Origin: Paramoeba atlantica
Lineage: Eukaryota; Discosea
Direction: 5' to 3'
NCBI GenBank assembly: GCA_977017575.1
Contig: CDRNVI010000139.1
Coordinates: 248,001 to 312,000 of the forward strand
Length of the DNA: 64,000 bases
The notes beneath the pieces were generated by a model, which worked only from the letters and a program-made list of their open reading frames with translations, was not told the DNA's origin and made no database searches. Below are positions 1 to 11,680 of this stretch, piece after piece. A program made the translations under genes and the position numbers. The first letter of the stretch is position 1. Each line of letters starts with the position of its first letter.

Positions 1-2024
1 AACAATATTCCCATCTCTATCAACTCCAACACTTCTTGGTTCATCTAATTGACCTTCAAAAGAACCTTTTGAACCAAAAGAACGAAGAAAAGATCCATCA
101 TTATCAAACACTTGAATTCGATGATTTCCAGAGTCAGCAACAATAATTCTACCTTCTTCATCCACATCCACACCAAATGGTTCATTAAACTGACCATCTT
201 CAGAACCAAATGATCCAAAAGAATTGATCAATTCTCCTTCTTTGTTTAATATTACAACTCTTCTTTCAGATTGAGACCAATCAAGAACAACAATTTGATC
301 ATCCAATCCAATTGAAACATCAACAGGATCCAATTGAAGTGAATCAATTGTTTTCTGAATTGTTGATTCAATCATCTCATTTCCTTCTTTATCTCTCACT
401 TTCAATCCACACTCATCTTCACAAATAAAAATATTCCCATCACTGTTCACACTCACTCCCAAAGAATGATTCTCCAAAGGAAAAGAAGAAACTAAACGAA
501 AAGAATCACCACCACCATCACAACAAATCACTCCTTTCTTTCCAAATCCAACAACACCTCCTTCGGAAACAATATCATTTGCAGTTTGAAGAAGAGTTGA
601 AAAAAGTTGATCATCAAAAAAGAGAGAAACATCACAATCAGTTGTTGTTGTTGTTGTTGTTGTTGTTGTTGGGGTGTTGGATAAATGAATAATTGAATCT
701 TTTCTGATTCTCAAATCTTCTTTCTCCAATTCTATTTCTTTCTTTTCAATTCTTTTCTTTTCTAATTTCTCTTCTAATTCTTTCATTTCTTCTTTAATCT
801 TTTTTCTTTTCTTTTCCACAATCTCCAATCTTTTCTCCAATTTATCTCCAATCTTTACAACTTCATTCCTTTTCTTCAAAATACTTTCTTCAATTGATTT
901 CACTTTCTCAATGTGTTGAACATGTGTTTCAAGAACACAATGAAGGCAAACAAAAGAAGAACATTGAAAACAATATCCACTGATTGTTTCAGATGGGTGT
1001 TTTGAACATTCTCTCTTCTTCAAATTCTCCAATCCCACTCCCATCACCACCCCCTCCTCCAATCTTCTTCTTCCACCTCCTTCATCACTCTGCTCACCAC
1101 AAGGAACATTTTGTTGTTGAGATCGTTTGTGATTTCGAGAGAAAATGGAAGAAGAGTGAGATGGATCACAAGAATCACAAATAAAGACTTTACAATCAGA
1201 ACAATACATTCGAGTTCGTTCTCCACACGCTCCAAAATTCGCACATCTTCTTTTAGCTTCTCCTGATTTGTTTGTGTGTTTAAAAAAGAAGAAACTAAGT
1301 CAGTGAATGTTGGGTTTAGGAGTGGGTGGGTCGAATTGGGTGGTCTTGGGGCTCAGTTCAAAAACAACAAGAGAAAAGAAAGAAAAAAAAAAAAAATCAA
1401 GAAGATGAAACCTGAAGTTGATTGTTGGGATAAAGAGATCAAATTTGAAGAAAAAAGAACATCAATTGTTTCTGGAATCAAATAATTCATCGAAAGTGTT
1501 TCAATGCTTTCACATTCGTTCATTTCTCTACAAACTGGACATTTCACTCCTTCCAAAGAAGAAATGGGAGAGGGGGAAGAGGAAGAAGAAGAAGAGGAAG
1601 GATTTTGAAGGAGAAAGAGTTTGTTGAGACAAAGAGAACAAAAAGAAAGACCACAACAAGGTAACAACCTTGGTTCTTTTTCCCAACTCATCAATTCCAA
1701 ACATATTCCACATTCAAATCTTTTCTTTTTCTCTTCTTCTTCCTTTCTTCTTCTTTTCATCATCTCTTCTTCTCTTTCTCTTTCCCTTTCTCCTTCTTCT
1801 TCTCGTTCTCTCTTTCCAAGAACATCCTCACTTCTTCTTTCTCTTTCTTCCTCTCCTTCTCCTTCTCTTTCATCATCAACATTGTCATCTTCAATTACAA
1901 CAACAACATCAACATCATCTTCTTTCTCTTTCTTTCCTCTTTTGGTTTTTCTCTTTTTCTCACTTTCTAATTCTCTTCCTTGTTCTTCTCCTCCTCTTTT
2001 TCTCTTTCCTCTTTTTTCACTCAT
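1..2024 (-). CDS. TN1: TRIM-NHL family protein, 3' part beyond window
   Basis: Two-exon member of the array family (domains described under TN18). Exon 1 runs 2024-1412 and starts at an MSEKRGKRKRGG N-terminus. It encodes the acidic/basic linker, the RING finger and a short Ser/Pro insert. It ends in phase 1 at a GT donor. Exon 2 begins at 1262 after a CAG acceptor and stays open to the window edge, through both B-boxes, the coiled coil, the poly-Thr tract and at least three NHL blades. The stop codon lies outside. Intron 1 is 149 nt, longer than the 78-130 nt of most relatives. Intron and B-box 1 are nearly identical only to TN9. The B-box linker has an unusual Gln/Asn/Cys-containing segment, also shared only with TN9. 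It appears functional within the window. Confidence 0.85.
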
Positions 2025-3221
2025 TTTGTTTCTCTTCTCTGTGTGTGGGGGAAAGAGATTAATCAAAACAAAAAAAGGAACAAAAGTGGGAACAAAAAAC
2101 ACATACAAAAAAGAAAAAAAAAGAAAATAAAGGAAAATGAAAGTATAAAAATGAAAAAAAACCTGATTCCAATCTTTTCAGATTCTCCCAAAAAATCTCC
2201 CATCAGAGAGAGAAGAGAGAAGAGAGAAGAGGTTCTGATAACTATATACTTTTTTCAAAAAAAATTGAGACAAAAAGAAAGAGAAGAAAAAATGGAAAAA
2301 CAAATAGAAAAAAAGAAAATACAAACATCCCCCAAAAAATTCAGAAAAGAAGAGAGGGAGAGAGGAAACGTCCAAAAACAAATTGTCAAAGAGAAACAAA
2401 AACAAAACAAAAACAAGGGATAATTTTTCTCCAAAGTGGTTCAAAAACCCAAAAAGAGATAAAAGAGACAAGACGCTCAAGAGTGAACAAACAAAAGGAA
2501 ATAAGAGAAAGAAAGAAAGAACAAGAGAGACAAGAAAAACAGAAAAACAGAAAAAAAGAGAAAAAAAGGGAGGGTACGAAAAGAGGATTCAAAACTTTTT
2601 AAACCTCTGAAAAAAATATCACAAAAACACACCAAAAACTTTTTCTTTTTTTCGTTGTTCCCTCTCTTCTCTCTTCTCCCTCTTCTCTCTTCTCTTCTCT
2701 TGTTTTTGTGTACTTCTCCTTGGGTTGTTGTTGTCCATTTTTGCTCTCCTTTTGTTCAGACTCTTTCTTCTTCTTTGGCTTTGAGAGTTTTTGTTTTTAG
2801 GCGCGAGACTCTTTTCTCTTCTCTTTCTTTCTTTGGAAACGAAAAATCCTTCCCTGGCTTTTTGAGAGATGTTTGTATTTTCATTTCCATTTCTCTCTTT
2901 CTTTGTGTGATTTTTTGATTGTTTTTTTCCCCCTCCCTCACATTTCTTTTCTTTTTCTTTCAGAGAGATATCCTTCTCCCTCTCTCTCTTGTTTTTTGTG
3001 TTTTTGAACAATCACATTTTGACCCTCTCACACTCTCTTCGCACTCTATCTCTTTTGAGTTCATTCTTTTGGGAAGGTGTTTTTGTTTGTTCTTTGTCTT
3101 TGATCTTTTTTGTTTTCTTAAATTTGGTGCAGAGAATGTTTGTTTTTTTCTTTTCTTTTCTTTTCTTTTCTTTTCTTTCTTTTTTTGTTGATTGATTTCT
3201 TTTCCCACAGAGAGAGACAAA
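2025..3221. other. Head-to-head spacer TN1/TN2
   Basis: No gene. The + strand is purine-rich from about 2070 to 2570 and pyrimidine-rich from about 2640 to 3220, so both genes have pyrimidine-rich leaders in their own sense. The switch coincides with the conserved element at 2572-2654. A likely leader splice acceptor (CCCACAG, ending 3210) lies 11 nt before the TN2 start codon. Confidence 0.7.
2572..2654 (+). promoter_or_regulatory. Conserved divergent-promoter element, copy 1
   Basis: It begins GGGTACGAAAAGAGG, passes through CTTTTTAAACCTCTGA and AATATCAC, and ends at a T-rich tract before CG. Six further copies occupy the other head-to-head spacers. Flanks outside it are simple purine or pyrimidine sequence and align poorly. 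A promoter role is inferred from position. The TTTTTAAA core is TATA-like. Confidence 0.65.
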
Positions 3222-4785
3222 ATGAGTGAAAAAAGAGGAAAAAGAAAGAGAGGAGGAGAAGAAACAGAATTAGAGAGTGAGAAAAAGAGAAAAACCAAAA
3301 GAGGAAAGAAAGAGAAAGAAGATCAAAGAACAGATTGTGGTGATGATGATGTTGTTGTTGTGATTGAAGATAACGATGATGAAAAAGACCAAAGAGGGGG
3401 AAAAAGTGAAGATGTTCTTGGAAAGAGAGAACAACAAGTGGGACAAAATGAAGGAGAATTTGAAGAAGAGAGAATGTTCAAAACACCCATCTGAAACAAT
3501 CTGTGGATATTGTTTTCAATGTTCTTCTTTTGTTTGTATTCGTTGTGTTCTCGGAACACATGATGATCACAGAAAGAAAGTGAAATCGATTGAAGAAAGT
3601 ATTTTAGAGAAAAGGAATGAAGTTGTGAGGATTGGAGATAAATTGGAGAAAAGATTGATTGAGATTGAAGCAGAAAGAAAAAGGATTGAAAAAGAAATGA
3701 AAGAATTAGAAGAGAAATTAGAAAAGAAAAGAATTGAAAAGAAAGAAATAGAATTAGAGAAAGAAGATTTGAGAATAAGAAAAGATTCAATTATTCGTTT
3801 ATCCAACACACCAACAACAACAACTGATTGTGATGTTTCTCTCTTTTTTGATGATCAACTTTTTTCAACTCTTCTTCAAACTGCAAATGATATTGTTTTT
3901 GAAGGAGGTGTTGTTGGATTATTCTCAAAACCAAAGAAAGGAGTGATTTGTTGTGATGGTGGCGGTGATTCGATTCGTTTTGTTTCTTCTTTTCCTTTGA
4001 AGAATCAACCTTTTGGAATGAGTGTGAACAGTGATGGGAATATTTTTATTTGTGGAGAGGAGGGTGGATTGAAAGTGAGAGATAAAGAAGGAAATGAGAT
4101 GATTGAATCAACAATTCAGAAAACAATTGATTCACTTCAGTTGGAGCCTGTTGATGTTTCAATTGGATTGGATGATCAAATTGTTATTCTTGATTGGTCT
4201 CAAGCTTGTTGTCGAGTTGTAATATTAAACAAAGAAGGAGAATTGATCAAATCTTTTGGATCAGTTGGTTTTGAAGAGGGTCAGTTTAATGAACCATTTG
4301 GTGTGGATGTGGATGAAGAAGGTAGAATTATTGTTGTTGATACTTTGAATCATCGAATTGAAGTGTTTGATAATGATGGATCTTTTCTTCATTCTTTTGG
4401 TTCAAAAGGTTCTTTTGAAGGTCAATTTTATGAACCAAGAAGTGTTGTAGTTGATAGAGATGGGAATATTGTTATTTCTGATTTTGGGCGAATTCAAGTG
4501 ATGGATATTGAAGGGAATTTTATTCGATGTTTTGGAACATTTGGTTCAGGTGATTCTCAATTGAACTATCCAGAAGGTGTTGATGTGGATGGGGAAGGTA
4601 GAATTGTTGTTTGTGAAGAAGGAAATGGGAGGGTGTGTGTGTTTGAGAAAGATGGAACATTTCTTTTTTCATTTGGTGCCAAACCTCACATGGGGGATCC
4701 TCGTGGGGTTGTTGTTGATTTATTTGGAACAATTATTGTTTCAGATTATGAGAAAAAGTCAGTTGAATTGTGGAAATCATTTTGA
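3222..4785 (+). pseudogene. TN2: TRIM-NHL copy with RING and B-box 1 deleted
   Basis: It starts like its relatives (MSEKRGKRKRGG...). About 255 nt in, the acidic linker is joined directly to the segment just before B-box 2. The RING, the intron and B-box 1 are gone. The join sits at a GGAGAA that occurs at both expected break points, which suggests microhomology-mediated deletion. The join shifts the frame, so the normal start ends soon after (3494). Downstream, B-box 2, coiled coil, poly-Thr and all six NHL blades stay open in one frame to a TGA at 4785. That frame extends upstream through an alternative reading of the linker to ATG 3364. A B-box 2/coiled-coil/NHL protein of up to 473 residues is therefore possible if translation starts there. 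Confidence 0.75.
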
Positions 4786-6058
4786 AAAGAGATGGAGGTT
4801 TTTTCTTTTCTTTTTTTCTTTTTTTTTTCTTTGCTTTTGATTTGTTTTATTTTATTATTTGTATCTTTTTTTTCTTTCTTTTTTCTTTTTGTTTCCTTTT
4901 TTGTTTGAAGAAAATTAAAAACAAGAAATTAATATTTTTTTCTCTTCTCTTCTCTTTTTCCCTTCCTCCCCTTCCTCCCTTCCTCCCCTTTTCTCCTTTT
5001 TAGTCTCTCGTGGTGCAGTGGTCTTCTTCTTCCCTAATCATCATTTTTGATTCGATTTTTTACCTTCAAAAACTTTTCTTGCTTTTCCTTCTCCTCTCTT
5101 TTTGTGTTATGTTTGTGTTGTGAAATTCTCTTTTCTCTTCTCTTTTTCAAAATTTTGTTGTTGTTAAAAAGAAATGATTCTTTTTTGATCTTTTGTGTCT
5201 TCCCCTTTGTTTTGTTTTTTGTTTTGTCGTTCTTTTGTTGTTGGAGGAATTCATATTTTGGTTAATTGAATGAGAGAAACACAATTTTTAGTAAATAAAA
5301 AAATTGAAATAGTATTCCACAAAAGGATCAAGAATTGAGAAAATTCCCCCCCCCTCCCCACAGCAAGGATTGAGAATAATATCACCCCACATCAAAAACA
5401 AAAAGAAACAACAAAATTGAGAGATAAAGAAAGAAAGAAAAGAAATCAAGAAGAAGAAAGAAAGAGATAAGAAACACACACAAAAGAAGTGAAGCGAGAA
5501 GGAGAAAGAAGGTCATTATTGGTCTGGAGAAAATCGAATAAGGTTTGAAGAAAATCAAAGCGAAAAATTGGGAAGAACACAACATCGTGCACCAGAGACT
5601 AAAAGGAAGGAAAAGGGAGGGAAGAAAAGAGAAAAGGGGGAGGAGAGGGGAGAAAGAGAAGGTGTTGAGAAAACTCACATATTCAAAATTAATTTCTTTT
5701 TCTTTTTTCACAAGAAAAAGAAAAAAACAAGTTTCACAAAAAAAAAGGAAAAAAACTCAATCAACCCATCACCAACCAAGAAAAATACACAAAAATACAC
5801 AAAATGAACAATTTTAAAGAACAAAAATAATTTTTGAAAGAACAAAAGACAAAAAATCATTTTTGTTGATCTCCCCCAAAAGAAAAAAAAAACACAAATA
5901 AAAACAAAGAACAAAAAACACAAATTTGACAAAATGAGAGAAACCAAAATCATTTTTCATTTTTCACAAATCGAGAAAACACGCCAAAAAACAACCAGAC
6001 GAAAAATAAAAGGGACAAAATGAAAAATGAAAAGAAAAAACATACCTTCCTCCTCTCT
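4786..6058. repeat. Tail-to-tail spacer TN2/TN3 (type I)
   Basis: No gene. It holds a T/C-rich 3' flank of TN2 with a TTTTTAGTCTCT motif near 5000, then the segment ATTCATATTTTGGTTAATTG near 5250. Next come a C/G homopolymer stretch near 5345 and a TCATTATTGGTCTG...GCGAAAAATTGGGAA segment (about 5513-5575), leading into the inverted flank of TN3. The same order recurs in the spacers TN4/TN5, TN12/TN13 and TN18/TN19. Confidence 0.6.
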
Positions 6059-8284
6059 TCAAAATGATTTCCATAAATCAATTGCCATTTCATAATCTGA
6101 AATAATAATTGTTCCAAATGAATCAATAACAACCCCATTAGGAGTCTCCATGTGATCTTGACCAAACGAAAAAAGAAAGGTTCCATCTTTCTCAAACACA
6201 CTCACTCTCCCATTTTCTGTATCACAAACAACAATTCTACCTTCCCCATCAACACCAACACCTTCTGGATACTTGAGTTGAGAAACACCTGAACCTTTTG
6301 TTGCAAAACATCGAATAAAATTCCCTTCAATATCTATCACTTGAATTCGATGATTCCCAGTATCAGAAATAACAATATTCCCATCTCTATCAACTGCAAC
6401 ACTTCTTGGTTGATTAAATTGCTTAAATTGACCTTTAAAAAATCCTATTGAACCAAAAGAACGAAGAAAAGATCCATCATTATCAAACACTTGAATTCGA
6501 TCATTCAAAGTATCACAAACAATAATTCGACCTTCTTCATCCACATCCACACCATGTGGTTCATTAAACTGACCATCTTCAAAACCAACTGATCCAAAAG
6601 ATTTGATCAATTCTCCTTCTTTGTTTAAGATTACAACTCTATGAGAATGTTGAGACCAATCAAGAACAACAATTTGATCATTCAATCCAATTGAAACATC
6701 AACAGGTTGCAATTGAAGTGAATCAATTGTTTTCTGAATTGTTGATTTAATCATCTCATTTCCTTCTTTATCTTTCACTCTCAATCCACCATCCTCTTCA
6801 CAAATAAAAATATTCCCATCACCGTTCACACTCACTCCCAAAGGATATTTCTTCAAAGAAAAAGAAGAATCACGTGAAACTCCACCACCATCACAACAAA
6901 TCACTCCTTTCTTTGGTTTTGAGAATAATCCATCAACAACTCCTTCAGAAACAATATCATTTGCAGTTTGAAGAAGAGTTGAAAAAAGTTGATCATCAAA
7001 AAAGAGAGAAACATCACAATCAGTTGTTGTTGTTGTTGTTGTTGTTGTTGGGGTGTTGGATAAACGAATAATTGAATCTTTTCTTATTCTCAAATCTTCT
7101 TTCTCTAATTCTATTTCTTTCTTTTCAATTCTTTTCTTTTCTAATTTCTCTTCTAATTCTTTCATTTCTTCTTCAATCCTTTTTCTTTTCCCTTCAATCA
7201 AAATCAATCTTTTCTCCAATCTATCTCCAATCCTCACAACTTCATTTCTCTTCTCCAAAATACTTTCTTCAATCGATTTCACTTTCTTTCTGTGACCATC
7301 ATGTGTTTCAAGAACACAACGAATACAAACAAAAGAAGAACATTGAAAACAATATCCACTGATTGTTTCAGATGGGTGTTTTGAACATTCTCTCTTCTTC
7401 AAATTCTCCAATCCCGCCACCCCCTCCTCTTCCAATCTTCTTCTTCCACCTCCCTCAACACCATCTCTTTCAGATCGTTTGTGATTTCGAGTGAAAAGAG
7501 TTGAAGTGTGAGAAGAATCACAAGAATCACAAATAAACATCTCACATTGGAAACAAAACATTCGAGTTTGTTCTCCACATGTTTCAAAATTCGCACATTC
7601 TGATCCACCATCTCCTATTTTGGTTTCTTTTTCATCAATTCAAGAGAAAAGGGAAGGTTGAAAAAGAAAAGAGACAATAAATTAAGAAAACGAAAAAAAA
7701 CTTGATTGTTGGGATAAAGAAATCAAATTTGAAGAAAGAAGAACATCAATCGTTTCTGGAATCAAATAATTCATTGTAAGTGTCTCAATGCTTTCACATT
7801 CGTTCATTTCTCTACAAACTGGACATTTCACTCCTTTCAAAAAAGAAGAGGAAGAGGAAGAAGAAGAGGGAGAAGAAGAAGAAGAAGAAGAAGAAGGCTT
7901 TTGAAGAAGAAAGAGTTTGTTGAGGCAAAGAGAACAAAAAGAAAGACCACAACAAGGTAACAACCTTGGTTCTTTTTCCCAATTCATCAACTCCAAACAG
8001 GTTCCACATTCAAATCTTTTCTTTTTCTCTTCTTCTTTCTTTCTCCTTCTGTTCATCACCTCTTCTTCTTCTTCTCTTTCTCTTCCTTGTTGTTCTCTCT
8101 TTCCAAGAACATCCTTACTTCTTCTTTCTCTCTGTTTTATTTCATCATCTTCTTCAATCACAACAACATCAGCATCGTCACAATCTGTTGTTTGTTCTTC
8201 TTTCTCTTTCTTTCCTCTTTCTATTTTTCTCTTTTTCTCAGTTTCCAATTCTCCTCTCTTTCTCTTTCCACTATTTTCACTCAT
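6059..8284 (-). CDS. TN3: TRIM-NHL family protein, intact
   Basis: Exon 1 is 8284-7702 (RING), intron 7701-7615 (87 nt), and exon 2 is 7614-6059 (B-boxes to NHL). The predicted protein is 712 residues. The N-terminus reads MSENSGKRKRGE and is shorter in its basic block than most. The RING first pair is CGTC instead of CGIC, and the Ser insert has one Pro break. B-box 1 has the CFQCEMFICDSC core. The fourth NHL blade carries an extra GQFKQFNQP duplication not seen in other members. A leader acceptor CACACAG lies just upstream of the start in the sense strand. It is paired head to head with TN4. Both exons are open and the splice phases agree (phase 1), so it is probably functional. Confidence 0.85.
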
Positions 8285-9621
8285 TTTTGTCTCTCTGTGT
8301 GAGAAAAGAGAGAATCAACAACAGAAAAAGGAAAGAAGAAAAAGACAAAAGAACAAACAAAATACCTCCAAAACCAAGAGAGAGTAAGAAGGGGATCTGA
8401 TGTCAGAAAAAACAAAAAACAAGAGAGAGGGGAAGATATCTGTGAAAGAAAAAGAAGAAATGTGAGGAAGGGGAAATTGCGCAACAAAATTGTACAAGAA
8501 AAAAAATATGGAAGAAAATGAAAATGAAAATGAAAATTGTTTGAGAATTTTTGTTTAAAACCAAACCAAACTATCCGAGAAAACCAAAACGAATTTTCTC
8601 TGAGAAGGGAAAGATGCCAAAGAGCCACAAATATTAAGTGCCGAAGAGAGAAGAGTGAGAGAGAGAGAGAGGAGCCCAAAACAATATCTCTGTAAAAGAG
8701 AAACAAAAGAACGAAAACAATCAAACGAAGACACAACTGAAGAGGTCCAAACGAAAACGCTTGAGGAAAGAGAAACAGAAAAACAGAAAAAAAGAGAAAA
8801 AAAAAGGGAGGGTACGAAAAGAGGATTCAAAACTTTTTAAACCTCTGAAAAAAATATCACCAAAAACACACCAAAAACTTTTTCTTTTTCGTTTTTCCCC
8901 TCCTCTCTTCTCTCTTCTCTCTCTTCTCTCTCTTCTCTCTCTTCTCTTTCTTTTCTCTCTTCTCTCTTCTCTTCTCTCTTTCTTGTCGTTGTTGTTGTTG
9001 GTGGTTTCATTTTGGAACAGCTTTTTTTGAGAGTTTTTTTTTAGATTTTGGAATCCTCTTTGGCTTCGTTTTGTTTCATTTAGAGACAATTTGTTTTTGG
9101 AACTCTCTCTCTCTTTCATTGAGACCCTTCTTTTCGTTTTCGTTTGGGTCTCTTTGACAAATTGTTTTTGGACTTCTTCTCTCATTTTTTCGCTCTTTTT
9201 TTCTTCTTTGGTGTTTCTTTCATATTTTGGAGCTTCTTTGAGGGTTTTATTTTGTTTGGATTTTTCACTTTCTTCTTCTTTGCCAAAGAATCCTTTCGTG
9301 ACTTTTTGAGAGATGTTTGTTTTTTTTTTATTTTCTTTTTTCTCTTCTTTTTATTCCATTTTTGAAAAAAAAAATTGTCAGAAACCTCTCGATCTCTCTC
9401 TCTCTCTCTCTCTTTGGAGGACATTCTTTAAGAATTGGTTTCTCTCCGTTGTTCCTCTTTTTATTTGTCTTTTGTTTTGGCAAGAGCAGTCTCTTTGTGG
9501 GGTGATTCTTCTTTGTCATTTTCATTTTCAATCTCTCCATTTTCTTTAAAATTGTTCCCTTTTCACATTTTCTTTCCATTTTGTTTGTTGATTAATCTTT
9601 TTTCCCACACAGAGAGACAAA
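8285..9621. other. Head-to-head spacer TN3/TN4
   Basis: No gene. Purine-rich to about 8860 and pyrimidine-rich afterwards, with the conserved element at the switch. Predicted short ORFs here are low-complexity Lys/Arg/Glu or Phe/Ser/Leu readings. A leader acceptor CCCACACAG ends at 9612, nine nt before the TN4 start. Confidence 0.7.
8810..8891 (+). promoter_or_regulatory. Conserved divergent-promoter element, copy 2
   Basis: Nearly identical to copy 1 from GGGTACGAAAAG through CTTTTTAAACCTC to the T-tract and CG. It differs in having CACCAAAAACACACC rather than CACAAAAACACACC. It lies 526 nt before TN3 and 731 nt before TN4. Confidence 0.65.
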
Positions 9622-11680
9622 ATGAGTGAAAAAAGAGGAAAGAGAAAGAGAGGAGGAGAACAAGGAACAGAATTAGAAAGTGAGAAAAAGAGAAAAACCA
9701 AAAGAGGAAAGAAAGAGAAAGAAGATCAAAGAACAGATTGTGGTGATGATGATGTTGTTGTGATTGAAGACGCTAGTGATGATGAAAAAGAACAAAGAGA
9801 AAGAAGAAGTGAAGATGTTCTTGGAAAGAAAGAACAACAAGTGGGACAAAATGAGGAGAAAGAGAAAGAGCAGAAGAAGTAGTGATGAAAAGGAGAAGAA
9901 AGGAAGAAGAAGAGAAAAAGAAAAGATTTGAATGTGGAATATGTTTGGAATTGATGAATTGGGAAAAAGAACCAAGGTTGTTACCTTGTTGTGGTCTTTC
10001 TTTTTGTTCTCTTTGTCTCAACAAACTCTTTCTTCTTCAAGATCCTTCTTATTCTTCTTCCTCTTCTTTCTCATCTCCCTCTCCCTCTTCTTCTTCCTCT
10101 TCTTCCGATTCTTTGAAAGGAGTGAAATGTCCAGTTTGTAGAGAAATGAACGAATGTGAAAGTGTTGAGACACTTTCGATGAATTATTTGATTCCAGAAA
10201 CGATTGATGTTCTTCTTTCTTCAAAGTTAATCTCTTTCTTCAATCAATCAGGTTTTCTCTCCACTTTTTGAGCTCTCACTTTCTTTCCTCTTCCTCTCTT
10301 TTTTTCTTTTTTTTTGAGAGAAAATGATTTCAAAGTTGAAAAACTTTTATTTTTTAATAAACAAAACAACAGGAGATGAATCAGAATGTGTGAATTTCGA
10401 AACATGTGGAGAACAAACTCGAATGTTTTGTTCTGATTGTAAAGTATTCATTTGTGATTCTTGTGATCCATCTCACACTTCTTCTGTTTTCACTCGAAAT
10501 CACAAACGATGTGAAAGAGATGGTGTTGAGAGAGGTGGAAGAAGAAGATTGGAAGAGGAGGGAGGGGTGGTGGTGGGAGTGGGATTGGAGAATTTGGAGA
10601 AGAGAGAATGTTCAAAACACCCATCTGAAACAATCAGTGGATATTGTTTTCAATGTTCTTCTTTTGATTGTCTTCGTTGTGTTCTTGGAACACATGATGA
10701 TCACAGAAAGAAAGTGAAATCAATTGAAGAAAGTACTTTGGAGAAGAGGAATGAAGTTGTAAAGATTGGAGATAAATTGGAGAAAAGATTGGTTTTGATT
10801 GAGAGGAAAAGAAAAAGGATTGAAAAAGAAATGAAAGAATTAGAAAAGAAATTAGAAAAGAAAAGAATTGAAAAGAAAGAAATAGAATTAGAGAAAGAAG
10901 ATTTGAGAATAAGAAAAGATTCAATTATTCGTTTATCCAACACACCAACAACAACAACAACAACAACAACTGATTGTGATGTTTCTCTCTTTTTTGATGA
11001 TCAACTTTTTTCGACTCTTCTTCAAACTGCAAATGATATTGTTTCTGAAGGAGGTGTTGTTGGATTACTGAAACCAAAGAAAGGAGTGATTTGTTGTGAT
11101 GGTGGTGGTGATTCTTTTCGTTTTGTTTCTTCTTTTCCTTTGAAGAATGGACCTTTTGGAGTGAGTGTGAACAGTGATGGGAATATTTTTATTTGTGAAG
11201 ATGGGGTTGGTGGATTGAAAGTGAGAGATAAAGAAGGAAATGAGATGATTGAATCAACAATTCAGAAAACAATTGATTCACTTCATTTGAAACCTGTTGA
11301 TGTTTCAATTGGATTGGATGATCAAATTGTTGTTCTTGATTATTCTCAAGATTGTTGTCGAGTTGTGATATTAAACAAAGAAGGAGAATTAATCAAATCT
11401 TTTGGATCAAGAGGTTCTGAAGATGGTCAGTTTAATGAACCATATGGTGTGGATGTGGATGAAGAAGGTAGAATTATTGTTTGTGATACTTTGAATAATC
11501 GAATTGAAGTGTTTGATAATGATGGATCTTTTCTTCATTCTTTTGGTTCAAAAGGTTCTTCTGAAGGTCAATTTAATCGACCTTCTAGTGTTGGAGTTGA
11601 TAGAGATGGGAATATTGTTATTTCTGATTCTTGGAATCATCGGATTCAAGTGATGGATATTGAAGGGAATTTTATTCGAT

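Noticed and set aside
640-680. GTT/CAA triplet runs (also near 7025, 16738, 36967, 42962) as a possible CRISPR or satellite
   Set aside because: They are in-frame poly-Thr codons of the linker before the NHL domain in each copy; no spacers are present.
2109-2610. Lys/Arg/Glu-rich and Phe/Ser/Leu-rich open frames in the head-to-head spacers
   Set aside because: Purine- or pyrimidine-only sequence rarely contains stops; these frames are not conserved between equivalent spacers and have no domain.
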